A stretch of 64,000 bases of DNA, taken from Piscicola geometra (lineage: Eukaryota > Annelida > Clitellata > Hirudinida > Piscicolidae). Position 1 is the first letter of the stretch; every line of letters starts with the position of its first letter. The notes under the pieces are model-generated. The model had not been told where the DNA came from. It was given only the letters and a program-made list of their open reading frames with translations, and ran no database searches. Below are positions 46,933-59,795 of the stretch, in pieces. A program made the translations under genes and the position numbers. The stretch covers positions 4,499,818 through 4,563,817 of the forward strand of contig OX030958.1 in assembly GCA_943735955.1 (NCBI GenBank). The letters run 5' to 3'.

Positions 46933-49749
46933 TCTAACAATTTATTTATTTAATGAGAATATATTCTTATCTTTTTATATATTTTATTTAATTTCAACAT
47001 TTCAATACTTTAAAAAAATAAACTTTTTATCATTGTGTTTTTAGATATTATATTTTAATATTTTATGTAATCTCAGAGATATTTATAAAGATCCGTCAGA
47101 GAAAGTGGTTTAGAACCGTCTTGAGTGGCTGCAGAGGACTCGCTAGAAGGCATTATTGAGTGTCTGTGTCATGGCAATTTCTTGCATTTTAAAGCAATAT
47201 TTTATTATTCAAAGCATCGTTATTTCAAGTGATTGTTTCAATTTTTTTTACATTTTAAACAAGTTTTTGAAACACCAATTATTCAACTCAAACCTGTGCA
47301 TGTTTTGAATAATTTTAAACTTAAAATATTTTTTAAACAATTAATTTTGTTTTTGAAGAATTTTTTTTCAAAACCACAAGACAATTTATTCAAAATTTGA
47401 AATTATATTATGCAAATTTAAAATAAAATAACAATTATTTATTCGATTAGCATATTCTTAAAAACTTTTCTAAACCAAACATAAACTCTCTTCAAAGTGT
47501 TCTTTCGGAAGCTGCCATCAACACAATCAAACGTCCACAAACAAATGAACGCATAAGCTCCACTAAGCCTCCCCCGTGCACGCGTCACCACTAAAAATAC
47601 TCATTCCCTCTCTCTCTTTTACAATCTCTCCATCTGTTACTCGAAGTCACTGAAAAAGTATTCACATTATTTCTTTAAGGTATTATAGAATACTATTTGT
47701 TCTCAAACGCCTCTTTAATCGATGCTTTCTTGTTCTTCTGCCATGAAATGCAGCGCTCTTCTGGAATGTCATTCATCATCTTTCAACAGGGTATTGGATT
47801 TTTTTGTTTTTCGTAATTTCAACCGACGCGGATCGACTTTTATGCGATCATCATTCATTGAATGAATCGATTTTTCTTTCATCTTGAATTATCATCGGCT
47901 TTGAAAAAGCTTGTTTATGTTGCTAAAAATCGAGAATTTTATTATTTTTTATTTTAAACAAATAACTTTCATTCATATATATTATATGTTAATTGTGTGA
48001 AATAAAAAACAAATTAAATTGAAATTTAACGATTTTATCAAATGTTTTTATTAGAAGGTAGATTCCAAAGTTGAAATTTCAAGTTGCGTAAAAAAAAATA
48101 TATAAAAATAAATTCAATATTTTTTTATGAATTATACTTGAATGTAGGGCTTCTTATTCGTATTTATTTTTAGACATTTTTGTCACATTTATTAAATTTA
48201 TTACTTTTTTTAATGTTTATGTTGCTAAAAAATATCGAGAATTTATTTAATTATTATTTTAAACAAATAACTTTCATTCATATATATTATATGTTAACTG
48301 TGTGAAATAAAAAACAAATTATATTGAAATTTAACCATTTTATCTTATGTTTTTATTAGAAGGTAGATTCCCTGTAGGGTACATTCTAATGTTGAAACTT
48401 AAAGTGGTATAAAAAAAATAGAAAAAAATAAATTTACTTTTTCTAATGAATTTCGTTTGTTTGTAGTGTGTTCTATTCGTAAAAATAAAAATAAAAAATT
48501 TTCGAAGAATATTTACCATATGGTAGATTTCAAGTAGGGTGGATTCCAACGCATACCGCTGTAACTGGGTGATGCTGACAAGAGCAAGGCTGAAAAACTA
48601 AAAATAAATTTGAAAAACGTGTTATTTACATCATTTTAGTTCTGTGTATGTGTTTGTGTGCAATTTTATGTGCAACTTTTTTTATGTGTCCATCCGTGTA
48701 TTTTTGTATATAATTTTATTTTTAGAAGAATTGTGTATGTGTTTGTATGTAATTTGCGGTGTTAAAACTCCCGAAAATAACATAATAACAATAAATACAT
48801 CAAATATCATCAAAACTAACAATAAAAATAAATTTGTAAAATAAATCTTTTTAGAAGAAAAACAATGAGCCAACAAAAAATAGGAAAAATTATTTAAAAA
48901 CTCAAAAACATGAAAATATGCAAAATTCGATAGAATATGCTGAAATGCGTTTGATAACTCTTCAAAAGAGTAAAAAAATATAATACAAATTTTCAAAATC
49001 CAAAAATAAATAAAATATTTAAACACCAATGCAGCTGATCTTGGTCAATAATATAACTAAACATTTTAATAACCTTCTGAACTTTAAAGTGTTTAATTAA
49101 AATGTCATAGATTTAATAAAACAAGATATGCACGATCGAGATTAGTTGATACATTAAATATTTTATGCTTAACGGTCTGCATCGAAGTTGTCGCACATCG
49201 AAGGGTTAAGGTAGGAGTTGAGTCAGGCTTAAATGCCATGTAAAAGTGGGCGACTTCAAAGTGCTACGACTTCAATGTGAACCACCTAGAAAATGCATGC
49301 TTCGTATGCGCATTCAGAAATTAACTTAATAACACTGATAAACCATGAGTAATAAAATGTAAAAATGCATCTCTTAAACATTATACAGATTCCAAATAAA
49401 TTAAAGCGAATAAATCGTTTCGAATTAGTTTGTTTTTCGTTGGCTTTTGAAAGGTAAGGTGTTCGCAGTTGAAAACATCTCGAGAGAATCAACAATGAAG
49501 AAATAATTAAAATTGGTCAGTAATTTGATGATGCAATTAGGTATTAAAAAATTAGTCATAATTTCATATGCGCTGAGAATATTTGCAGAAAGACAACGTT
49601 GGATATTACAAGTGTTGAGTGATTACATTTAGTAGGAAACAAAAGACGAAGATGTTGATGGTCCTGATGATGACGATGATGATGATGATGATGCAGCTGC
49701 TGAAGAGATTGTAGACGAGAAGGTTTAAACCATGATTCAACGGTCGTTT
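46933..49749. other. Intergenic AT-rich region with a tandem duplication
   Basis: No gene supportable. It holds the presumed promoter of the 38839-46932 gene and the roughly 300-bp duplication listed separately. Confidence 0.4.
47917..48545. repeat. About 300-bp tandem duplication
   Basis: The stretch with AACTTTCATTCATATATATT, ATATGTTAA(T/C)TGTGTG and TTTTTATTAGAAGGTAGATT occurs at about 47917-48065 and again at 48217-48372. A third GGTAGATTTC fragment is at 48532. Confidence 0.8.
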
Positions 49750-51310
49750 TCAAGTGTCGTGAGATTGCTGTGGAGAGGTAAGTTATGATGAATCTATGTG
49801 TGCAGTTCATCAGTATTTAATAACCAAACCGAGGTGTTCACGCTCAACCACCATCATCTTCACCCCATCCCTATCACCCTCCCCACTCCATCTCAACCAC
49901 CCCACCCTACCCTACCATCCCCCCATGACTCACAGGCATCCACTCAATCACACCCCCCCTCCCTCCCCCATGACTCACAGGCATCTCCCTGCCCTTGGTT
50001 TCGATGGGCAGGAAGTAGGTCACTAAGGCGCACAAGAGGCACAAACTTCCATATAAGGAGATCGCCAAGTGGATCGAAGTCCCCATCAGCACCTGTCGTT
50101 CCAAAATGTGTTTTTTTAAAAAATTTTTTTTTCCATTTTCATTTTTATCAATTTCGTTAATTTTGATTTTTTAGTGCCTATTTTCATTGTTTTTCATGTC
50201 ACTATAATTTGAAAAAATCATTTGAAAATCACTGAGCAAACAAACACACAAAACGCAAAATAAGTATGACTCAATGGTAAATCACCTCATAAAATTAAAT
50301 CATGGCAAACACCACCACGTTCACGAAGCAACGAAGCAACGAACCTGGGCCACAAAGGGCGTTATCATGCAGCCAACCCTTCCCAGCGAACTGCAAGTGC
50401 CCAGACCAATCGATCTTATCGTCGTAGGGAAGACCTGAATGTTAGTGGTGATGATGATGATGGTGGTGGTGGGTGGTGATGATGATGGTGGTGGTGGGTG
50501 GTGATGATGATGGTGGTGGTGGGTGGTGATGATGGTGATGATGATGATGATGTTTATTAATGGCGATAGTGGTGGTGCTGATGAAAGTGGAAACTATGGA
50601 TATGTGGAAATGATAAGTGGCTTAGTTGCTTGAGGAGATAGAGATTGGCTTCATAAATAGTCAAAAGTGCAATTATGAAAAATCGATAAGATAGAGAAGA
50701 TCGCAATGGTGAAGATATGTTACAGTGTGACGAAGGCGGTCCATGCGTGGACTGTTTTGTATGATTTAACTTAAAATATGAATTTTGGATATTTGAACAT
50801 TGGAAAAATAACAACAATAATAACGATGACGAGAATTTTACAGTGGTTTATAACCATTAGAGCGGGCACGACACCACCGAAGCACCCGCCTAACAACGCA
50901 CACGAACCTCTCCGGTGTAAATGTAAATGGTCGAGAAAACTCCGGTGATGAACGTTCGAACTGCGAACATGAGAACGGTGAGAAGGGCCGGAGTGCTGCA
51001 GATTTGCACGAGGAGGTAGAAGAGGCCTGCTAGTGTGAAGTTCATCGTGATCACCAAGCGACGTCCTAGGTAGTCGACTAGGAAGTAGTTGAGCGGTACG
51101 ACTGCGGGGTAGATGGGGGGGGAGGGGGGTAGGTGACCGGGTCGGAAAAGATGAGGAGTGAGTGTAGAAAAGGTGGCTGAAGGAAAAAAAGAAAGATGGA
51201 GAGATGTTGATTAGGTATGAGTGGGTTGTGTCAAGGTGCTGTGTGTGAATTGACGGTTGGAAATGTGTGGAAGAATAAAATTCACACACACGCAAACACA
51301 CACACACAGG

Positions 51311-51342
<32 letters not shown>

Positions 51343-51356
51343 GGCACACGCACCCA

Positions 51357-51434
<78 letters not shown>

Positions 51435-54400
51435 ACACACACACTCACCAGCAAACTCTCCTAGAGTGGCGATGATCATGCTGACGTAGTCGTCATTCGA
51501 GTGCCTTTGACACTTGCACAAATCTCGTTCTCTGTGCGCCTCTGTGCAGTTGCAGATCATCATCATCATCACCATCATCATCATCACAACCACCACCACC
51601 ATCCTCATTACCACCACAACCACACCATTACTACTACCACCACCACATGCCCCACTACCATCACCAACCACCATAAGCACAACCCCCCCCCCCCACCCAC
51701 GGCCACGACCACTAACGCTCGCAAACGCCTCCCCTCTCGAGCAGTTCCGACTGCGTGAGGATCACGCCGTAGTAGACGAAGGCGACGCCGAACCAGATGG
51801 TCATCAGGTGCAGCGTCGTCCTAGCGTAGTCCCTGCTGAAGAGGTCGATGAAGCGGCCTGGTGTCGACTGCGAGGTGGTTGGTTGGTGCTTGTGTGTCGT
51901 TTGGTGGTTTGTGGTGTTTGTCCTTGGTGGTTGGTGCTTTTGTGTCGTTTGGTGGTTTGTGGTGTTTGTGTTTGGTGGTTGGTTGGTGGTTGTATTGGTG
52001 AGTGTTTCATGGTGGGTGGCTGGCTGGGAGATGATTGGAAGAGATCAAGATTAATGCATTTTTTCAAATGTGTATTTATTTTATTAGAAAACTATTACAT
52101 TTATTTAATCCAACTCATTATCTAAAATTCACTTCTTCCTTATTCAACCCCATGTTCACTTCCAATCACAAAGTACCCTTTTGCTTTGCACCAACTGGCC
52201 TTTTGGCACGACTGTTCTGTGATGCGAAAATTAATAATATAATTGATATTATAAAACTGCGCATATTATTAAATTATAAAAACGTATATTCAAAACTTTC
52301 TATGAATATTAAAATACCGCCAAAACGTGTATTCTCCCAAGGTATCGGCTGAATAATTTTGATAAAATTAAAAATTCACAGTGCTCTTTAAACGCCTAAG
52401 GAATATTTGAATCTTCGATCACTTCACGCATAAACAAAATTACTAATACATTTTAAAAGATTGAAAAACACAACACTAGAATACACCAAAAAAGTTAGAT
52501 TTTAATAAATAACGCATCAACTATTATTAAACGGTCTTATGAAATTAAAAGTAATAAAATTAACGATATTCTACCGGTTTGTTTTGGCGATCTGCTCGAG
52601 GACTTTGTGCACCTCTGAAATGTTGCCGGTCGAGAGAAGGTACCTAGCTGACTCAGGAAGAAACTGGTGATGATGATGATATTGGTGGTGGTGATGGTAA
52701 TGATGGTGATGGTAGTGGTAGAGGAGATGATGATGATAATGATGGTGATGGTAGTGGTGGTGGAGATGATGATGATAATGATGATGATGATATTGATGAA
52801 GATGATGATAATGAAGATGATGATAATGATAGTGGTGGTGATGAGGGCAACGATAACAATAATGATGATGATGATAGATTTGGTCTTAGGGACAAATCTC
52901 CAAGCCTTTCCATCCAACCAGCACTAAACATCCTCCCTTTCTATAAACCCACTTCCTTTCCACCTCCTTTCCACCTCCATCTACTCCCAATGCTTACCAA
53001 TCGACATCACACGAACCCACTAATCCCAAATCCCCTTGTCCAATGAACTCACTCACCCAACTCAAACACCCCCCCCCCCCCTCTATCTCCTAAACTCACC
53101 CCCTCATCTCAAACCCCCCCCCCCCTCTATCTCCAAAACTCACCCACTCATCTCAAACACCCCCCCTCTATCTCCCAAACTCACCCACACGAAGAAGAGC
53201 GTGATGAAGGAGGGCAAGGCAGAGGCGGCGATGAGGAATCTCCAGCCGAGGGTCGGTATGATGAGGTAGGCCATCATCACCTCGAAGAGGGCCCCTATCG
53301 ACCAAGAGATCTGCGAGGGAGGAAGGAAAAGAGGAGACGTGGAAGACGAAAAGAAAGATCAAGAAATAGTGTAGGGAGAGTGAAGAATCGTAGTGGAAGA
53401 AGTTCATAACGAGATGTTTAAAGAGAATAGAAGAAGGCAGTTAAAGATGATTTAGTTTATTTTAGGCGTTTTTAGAGTGGTTTTTATAAAAAGAAATGCT
53501 TTTATATAAGAGATGAGACTATTAAAAGATGATATTGTGAGCGATGTAGTTGTTGGGGAACGTCACGAGGAAGTTGATTGATTGCTGCGTACGGAGAGGA
53601 AATGAAGGAGTTGATCGATTGAGTGCCATAATAAAGCCCCTGAGCACCGCGATGAGCAATTCGACGCCAAGACGCGAAAATATTGAAAGTTCTATTCACT
53701 GCAAACAAGAATATAAATGTAACATTACTTTAGTGTAATCAAATATGCCGTGTTTATTGGTGTAAGTGTTTACATTTCGAGTATTTAGTAACTAATAATT
53801 ATTTAAGCAACAGAAAATAATTCATTGCATTGAAGCGACGTTTAAGGCAATTGTTACTAACGCTTGAAATAAGAAGTATTTTGGCCCTGTACTTTGAAGG
53901 CAGGTACTCACACAAGAGGGTGAAACTGCGAAGAAGAGGACGTTTGCTTTTATGGTGACGAGAAAATATGATTTAAATGTTGAGTGGTTACGTAGTTAAT
54001 TGTTCTTCGTGCGTCAATAAATGACATTATTGACTATTAACATATACAAATGTGATTTTAATGATTATTCAATGACTCGGCCAACAATGCAGACAACCGC
54101 AGAAACGAGACAAAATATAAAGTGAACAATGAAAGGACATAAAGACAATAGAAAACAACAACGCATACAGCAAATACGCCAAAAATATAAAAAATGTTAA
54201 ACTAATAACAAATTATACAAAAACCTCAACAACAACAAACAAAAACCTCAACAACAACAACAAAAACCTCAACAACAACAAACAAAAGTAACAATAACAA
54301 AAAAACCTCAACAACAACAAACAAAAGTAACAATAACAAAAAAAACCTCAACAACAACAAACAAAAGTAACAATAACAAAAAAACCTCAACAACAACAAA

Positions 54401-57400
54401 CAAAAGTAACAATAACAAAAAAAACCTCAACAACAACAAACAAAAGTAACAATAACAAAAAAAACCTCAACAACAACAAAAAAAAACCTCATCAACAACC
54501 TCAACAAAAACCTCATCAACAACAACCTCAACAACCCCAAAAGCCAACATCAAGAACGAACGACTGAATGGCGCCTCCGAAGCCGAAGCCGACGAGGCCT
54601 CGAAGGAACAATATCCACCAGAAGTTGGGCGCTTGCGAGGCTGTGGTGTGCAGTCAGAAAGATTATCTTATCATTCTTATTATTCATTTTTGGATTATTG
54701 TTTTTGTTATTTTTGTTATTCTTTTTCTTATTCGAATTCTTAAAATTATATTTTTAAAAAATGTTTCAAATTGAAGTGATATTTTATATTTTAACCATCC
54801 GTCCCTCCCTCCCCCTTCGCACCACCTTTATCCCTCAACCACACTTCCCTTTTCCTTCAACCACCAATTGAACTGTTCCCCTCCTCCAATCTCACCCTCC
54901 CCCCTCTACTACCCTCCTTCTCTCACCCACCAACGCACCTAACAAGCCGAAGTAAAGAACAAAACAGGCAGCAATTTTCATGATCTGTGGAAAGGAGTAT
55001 CGCTTATTGTCACAAAAGCATTCTACCTTGTGTCTTTTTATCTTTTAAATGGCATTCTTAAGAAGAAGAATGGAAATGACTAATCAAGAAAAACGTTGAA
55101 TTTTTATTCATTTTGGCAATAGATCATGAAGCCATCATGCAAACCCAATAACCGAAAATTCAAGTTAATTAAAAATCCATTAAAAATTGATTCAAACAAT
55201 TAAATTAGAAGATATCCTACTATGTTTATGATATCATTGTTTTAATATTATTTTGCATTAGAACGCTCTTGAATTTATTAAAAAGCGCTATACAAATGTA
55301 TTTGACTAGTTTATTGATTTATTGATTATGATCACTATCATGACTCACAGGCAGTCTCCCGAGCCTGTCGCAGTACTTGCCCCAGATCGCAGAGCCAAAA
55401 AACATGCCTACAAAAACTATCTGGGAGTGATGATGATGATGATGATGATAATGGTGTCTTGATTATAGGAATAATGCAGGTTATAGTAGTTTTTGTGTTG
55501 ATGCTGATAGTGATGTTGGTGGAGGTAACTATAAGAGAGATATTTTAGCAGTTAAATGTATTGCGTAAGGTGCGGCATTTGTGCACGCACACGCACGCAT
55601 ACACAGACACTCCATGGCTCGCTTGGCTGGTGGTGACCTTTGCCTCTATATAACAGAATCACCTTACTGAATAAATATTTCTTCATCTCTCTCACACTAA
55701 CTACAATTGGACGGCGATGATGATAGTATAAAAGATAGTACTCAACAGATAACGATAAGGAATTGATAGTGGTAATAGGAATTGTAAAAAGTAATTCGAA
55801 CACTTTTTAATGTGTTAATGAAGTAAGGTAAGTTAAAAAATAAAGCTGAACAAATCAATACGAACAATACAATATTCATTGTGAGCGACAGGTGGGTGCA
55901 CACTAGGGACATAACTTTCTTAAAACCTCATGTTCCTTTATCATAAGGGATTTATGTCAGTTTAATGAAAAATCACTCAAAAAAATAGAAAACGACTTAT
56001 TTAAATATCTTTTGATTCAGGTAAAATCAAAATATCACTTTAGCTGTTGCGACATGTCTAGTCACTAACTACTAAAGTTAATAAAGCATAGCATTGCTTC
56101 ATATTTTTGCTATTTGTGAATAATCAACATGATTATACCACTATTTATTCCTTAAATAATAGGTCTAAACTGCTATTTGTCTTTTTACTGCCGACTGAAT
56201 GCGGTTCCTGCATCACTTTTATTGTACGATCCGCGCACCAGTTGCTTCTTGGTATCTACAGTGCAGATGGTTAATGATTCAAGGTTGTCTTCAAGATCTG
56301 TAACCCTTTCTTGTAAGAATTCACTTTCACCAGGGCGCTTTCCATCAAAATGAAGAAACCACTAATCCGTATTCAAGTTTTTAATAGTTTCTTTATCAAC
56401 TTAAAAAGCTCCCTAAACATGGATTTATAAACTCCGGCTTGAATGGGTGTTGGAATGTTAACACCAACAAAGTGCCAATTTTTGCAAATCGTGGGAGCTT
56501 TCCATGTTGAAATTCTTGCTGCTGTCACTCAGTTCACGGCAACTTGTTTTGTTTCCTTAGCTTGCGTCTTATCGAAAAATGAGCAGGAAAATATAACCAA
56601 TTATAAAATCAATAAATTGCCGTTATTGTAAAGCTTTTGACAATAAAACAAAAGAGTAAAAAATTGACTCATACACATGGTGTTTTGAGGTAGTATTTTG
56701 TACTAAAATAAATTAGAGGTAGACCCTCTAGTACTACTATTATACTATTGATAGAGTACAATAAACTTAATTTTTGTTTTCGTGTGGCATGAAACTCAAT
56801 TCTTTCTAGAATTTTAAACTTCTGAACTAAATGGATGTAGTGACAATGTGTACTAACAGTGGTGATGCTGGCAATCTGCCAACTTTCCAGCTGCCAATCA
56901 CATCTTAGTTCTGGGGACAACACTGACAAGAGCATCATCTCCAGGGCATCAGTTGCCTGTGTTTTGATGGCTTTTCATTTTAGTTATGTTTTAGAAAAAT
57001 AATCTGTATTAACATTGAATATTACACTTTTAAGAATTGTTTCAACATTCATTAATAAAATCTCACAAACTCATCACACTTCTCCACAACCACACCAACT
57101 ACAACCACACCAAATACAACCACACCAAATACAACCACACCAACTACAACCACACCAACTACAAGCACACCAACTACAACCACACCAACTACAAGCACAC
57201 CAACTACAAGCACACCAACTACAAGCACCCCAACTACAAGCACACCAACTACAAGCACACCAACTACAAGCACACCAACTACAAGCACACCAACTACAAG
57301 CACACCAACCACAACTACAACCACAAGCACACTCACGGAGAACAGTCCAGTAACCAAGACGAGTCTGAGCTGGAACCTGCCAAAGCCAATGAAATCAATT

Positions 57401-58176
57401 GCTTCTTCCACAGTGTACGTTCCATCAACGGACGCCGCACCATCACCACCACCATCTTTTAACAAATTTGAGGTTTCTGTAGTGTAGGGAAACTTTATTT
57501 TCAAGTTTTAAATAATTAAATACTGTGTGATTTTTTTTCTTTTTTGGTAAAGCCCCTTCACACATGATCTTTGTATAATAGAATCAATTTCATGATTAAT
57601 TGACTTTTGATTATTTTTTTTAGGACTATTGATTTTTTAAACTTTGTTAGTAATATTTAAAAGATTTATGATTTTTCATTCAATTAATTTAATAAAATAT
57701 AATAAGTAAATTCAATTTAATCATAAAGTTATGTTAGTTTGAAGCATTTAACTATAATTTGAACAGTGAAAAAAATAGTTTAAAAATATTATTGGAATAA
57801 GTATTTTATTTATATAGTAATAAGAACAATTTAATGACTTAGTAATTTATTGTTATTATTGGATGTTATAGATCTTGAAACACTCTAATAACTGATTTTA
57901 TCATCTAAAATGTTTCACTATCATATTTTATTTATTTCATAATAATTTCTAAATAACATAACCTTCACCCTATATTACAGCCTGTAAATTTTACAGGGAA
58001 TATAAGTACTAAAATTGTTAGTAGATGGCCAGCCCTGTTTTAATAAGCCTAAAACTTTATTTTATAAATAATCAACCTCTAGTTTCTTGAATAGAAAAAT
58101 GGTTATCAACGATATGTTCATCTGTTGAAGATAATTCTCCATCTGATGTGGTTGTAGATCCTTTCGATTTATCCAT
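49750..58176 (-). CDS. SVOP: SV2-related protein (SVOP) transporter, 16 exons
   Basis: Major facilitator superfamily protein of synaptic vesicles; substrate unknown. Exons in transcript order: 58077-58176, 57337-57476, 56858-56956, 55349-55420, 54939-54984, 54562-54640, 53862-53925, 53185-53310, 52575-52663, 52177-52216, 51717-51867, 51449-51541, 50908-51101, 50345-50434, 49979-50092, 49750-49767. Every phase agrees, giving 504 residues (human 548). Seen in order: [154 protein letters not shown] and [12 protein letters not shown]. The first and last tiny exons are the least certain. Introns are full of minisatellites. Confidence 0.93.
49921..49990 (-). repeat. Duplication over an SVOP splice donor
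   Basis: CATGACTCACAGGCATC occurs at about 49924-49940 and 49970-49986, 46 bp apart. The right copy contains the donor of exon 15 (GTGAGT on -); the left copy offers an identical decoy donor. Confidence 0.75.
50447..50556. repeat. GATGATGGTGGTGGTGGGTG minisatellite
   Basis: Three to four copies of a roughly 30-bp unit in the SVOP intron next to the acceptor of exon 14. Confidence 0.85.
51284..51447. repeat. (CA)n microsatellite in SVOP intron
   Basis: Long CA run with a few interruptions, next to the donor of exon 12 (51448-51447). Poly-Val/Cys or Thr/His reading frames here are artefacts. Confidence 0.95.
51548..51700. repeat. CAT/CAC/ACC low-complexity tract
   Basis: Imperfect trinucleotide repeat with a C-run at about 51682-51694, in an SVOP intron. 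Confidence 0.9.
51872..52010. repeat. GGTGGTTGGTGCTTTTGTGT-type minisatellite
   Basis: Two and a half copies of a roughly 60-bp unit (TCGTTTGGTGGTTTGTGGTG core) next to the acceptor of SVOP exon 11. Confidence 0.8.
52664..52885. repeat. (GAT)n/(GGT)n tract in SVOP intron
   Basis: Imperfect GAT/GGT trinucleotides, reaching the acceptor of exon 9. Confidence 0.92.
53060..53190. repeat. About 45-bp minisatellite with poly-C
   Basis: Three copies of a unit holding a C-run, TCTATCTCC, AAACTCACCC and CTCATCTCAAAC. The last copy overlaps the donor of SVOP exon 8, so that donor (ACTCACCCACAC on +) is itself part of the repeat. Confidence 0.85.
54215..54545. repeat. About 43-bp CAACAACAACAAA minisatellite
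   Basis: Six or more copies of a unit AACCTCAACAACAACAAACA then AAAGTAACAATAACAAAAA, ending next to the donor of SVOP exon 6. Confidence 0.9.
55259..55330 (+). repeat. SINE/LINE 3'-tail fragment (copy 2)
   Basis: AACGCTCTTGAATTTATTAA then AAAGCGCTATACAAATGTA and a TTGATTTATTGATT end, in an SVOP intron. Related to 37725-37803 and 59727-59795. Confidence 0.55.
55425..56857. other. Large SVOP intron, partly unassigned
   Basis: Contains a short GAT repeat at 55428-55450. A possible old transposon lies at about 56190-56600 on - (fragments such as [20 protein letters not shown]), which I could not assign. No RNA gene seen. Confidence 0.35.
57075..57315. repeat. 15-bp ACACCAACTACAAGC minisatellite
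   Basis: About 16 copies of ACACCAACTACAA(C/G)C, in the SVOP intron directly beside the donor of exon 2. ORFs through it on both strands are artefacts. Confidence 0.93.
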
Positions 58177-58789
58177 TTTCCAATACCCAACAGATTATTT
58201 TTAAAAATAGAAACAACAAATAAATTTTACAATATTTAATTAATATTTAATGATTCAATTTAATTTTATTTAATCTATGTAAAGTTAAAATTAGTTTATT
58301 TATTTAGTCTTCCGAGTCAGCGTACACCTAGTTACACATTAGAATGATTAGATTAAAATGATTATATAGTATAATATATACTATAACAACTTTTAAATAG
58401 TTTTTATTGATTGAAATTTTATGTAAATTAAATGAAACTTAATTTTTGAAACGAATTTATGAAATAATTATAAGTTTTATTTTCATTAAACAGATGTTAA
58501 CATTATTCTCTTATATTATTAATTAATTTCCAGGTGTCACTTTGTAATTTTACTAAGATCAAAAAAAGGAAATTTAATAGACATTTATAGTGGTGACCCC
58601 ATATACTATACTATACTATCTACTGTAATATACTATACTTTATATATATATGTTTGTTATACAGGTTGAGGCATCCATCCCTAAAAAAAGTGATTTCTAG
58701 TTTATGCCTAATGCCACCTGCCGAATGGCCAAAACATATATGGACTAGATTACAATCATCTTTAAGGCTTTTTCACCTTAAGAATGGAA

Positions 58790-59130
58790 TAATATGAAAA
58801 AAAACACTTTTAAAACAGACTAACATAAAAAAACAACATTTTAAAAACAGATTAATATAAAAAAACACATTTCAAAAATATATAAATAAATAAAAATCCC
58901 ATTTCAAAAATATATAAATTAAAAAAACATTTTACAAAAAATATAAATATGAAAAAACATTGTTAAAATATATATATATACAAAACATTTGTTAATTATA
59001 TAGATAAAAAATTTTTCCCAAAATATATAAATAAATAAAAACATTTTAAACATATATAAATATAAAATATATGAATAAATAAAAACATTTTAAAAATATA
59101 TAAATATAAAATATATAAATAAAATTTCAA
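58790..59130. repeat. AAAACATTTTAAAAATATATAA-type tandem repeat
   Basis: About ten imperfect copies of a 30-40-bp AT-rich unit with AAAAACA, TTTTAAAA and ATATATAAAT blocks. Confidence 0.75.
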
Positions 59131-59726
59131 TAAAAACACTGAGGGTGGAAGTTGTTCCTATTTGCATTGATAACTATTCAGTTATCTATCTTATTGCAAA
59201 TACAAACGGATCCATATTACCCGATTTGCTTCTAAATCCTATTTATCATGTTACATGTTATGTAACTAGCATTAATAAAGTTAATTTAAAGCACATACTT
59301 GTTGTTTGTAGAATATCTATGGTTCAATCACTGAATGAATTTTACTTTATATAAAAATCGCAACAAATCTATTTGAGGACCTTTTACATAGCTAGTTATG
59401 AGCGATTTAAACCAGCGTTGGCAAAGACTTCTCTTTCACCCTCTTTCGCAGCCTCGGCACCAGTGGCAAGACAGAAAATTGAGAAGAATGATGATTGTGT
59501 TTTGAGGATGATGTGGTAATGATTGTGCTGTGGTGTGAGTGTTGGTATTGTGGTGATGAAAGAATTTTTTATTTATGGTGATAGTGATTTTTTGGCGGTG
59601 ATTGTCATGGTGGGGTGGGTGAGGTTGGATTATTGAGGTTGATCGTGTGTTTATATATATATTTTAATTTATATATATACATATATTGGTAATGGTCTAA
59701 AAACCGTTTTATTTAACAAATTTATT

Positions 59727-59795
59727 TGAAGAGCGCCTTTGTTCACTTATAAAGGGCGCTATACAAATCATTAGTGATTGATTGATTGATTAACT
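59727..59795 (+). repeat. SINE/LINE 3'-tail fragment (copy 3)
   Basis: AGAGCGCCTTTGTTCACTTA then AAGGGCGCTATACAAATCA, TTAGTGATTGATTGATTGAT. Closest to the copy at 37725-37803. Confidence 0.65.

Noticed and set aside
51211..51454. Long ORFs of alternating Val/Cys or Thr/His
   Set aside because: Artefacts of the (CA)n microsatellite inside an SVOP intron.
56190..56600. Possible THAP/P-element remnant on -
   Set aside because: Only short fragments with shifting frames; the zinc-ligand pattern could not be traced.
57015..57462. Long ORFs rich in HTNYK or QLQAH
   Set aside because: Artefacts of the 15-bp minisatellite next to SVOP exon 2; only the - frame from 57476 to 57337 is coding.
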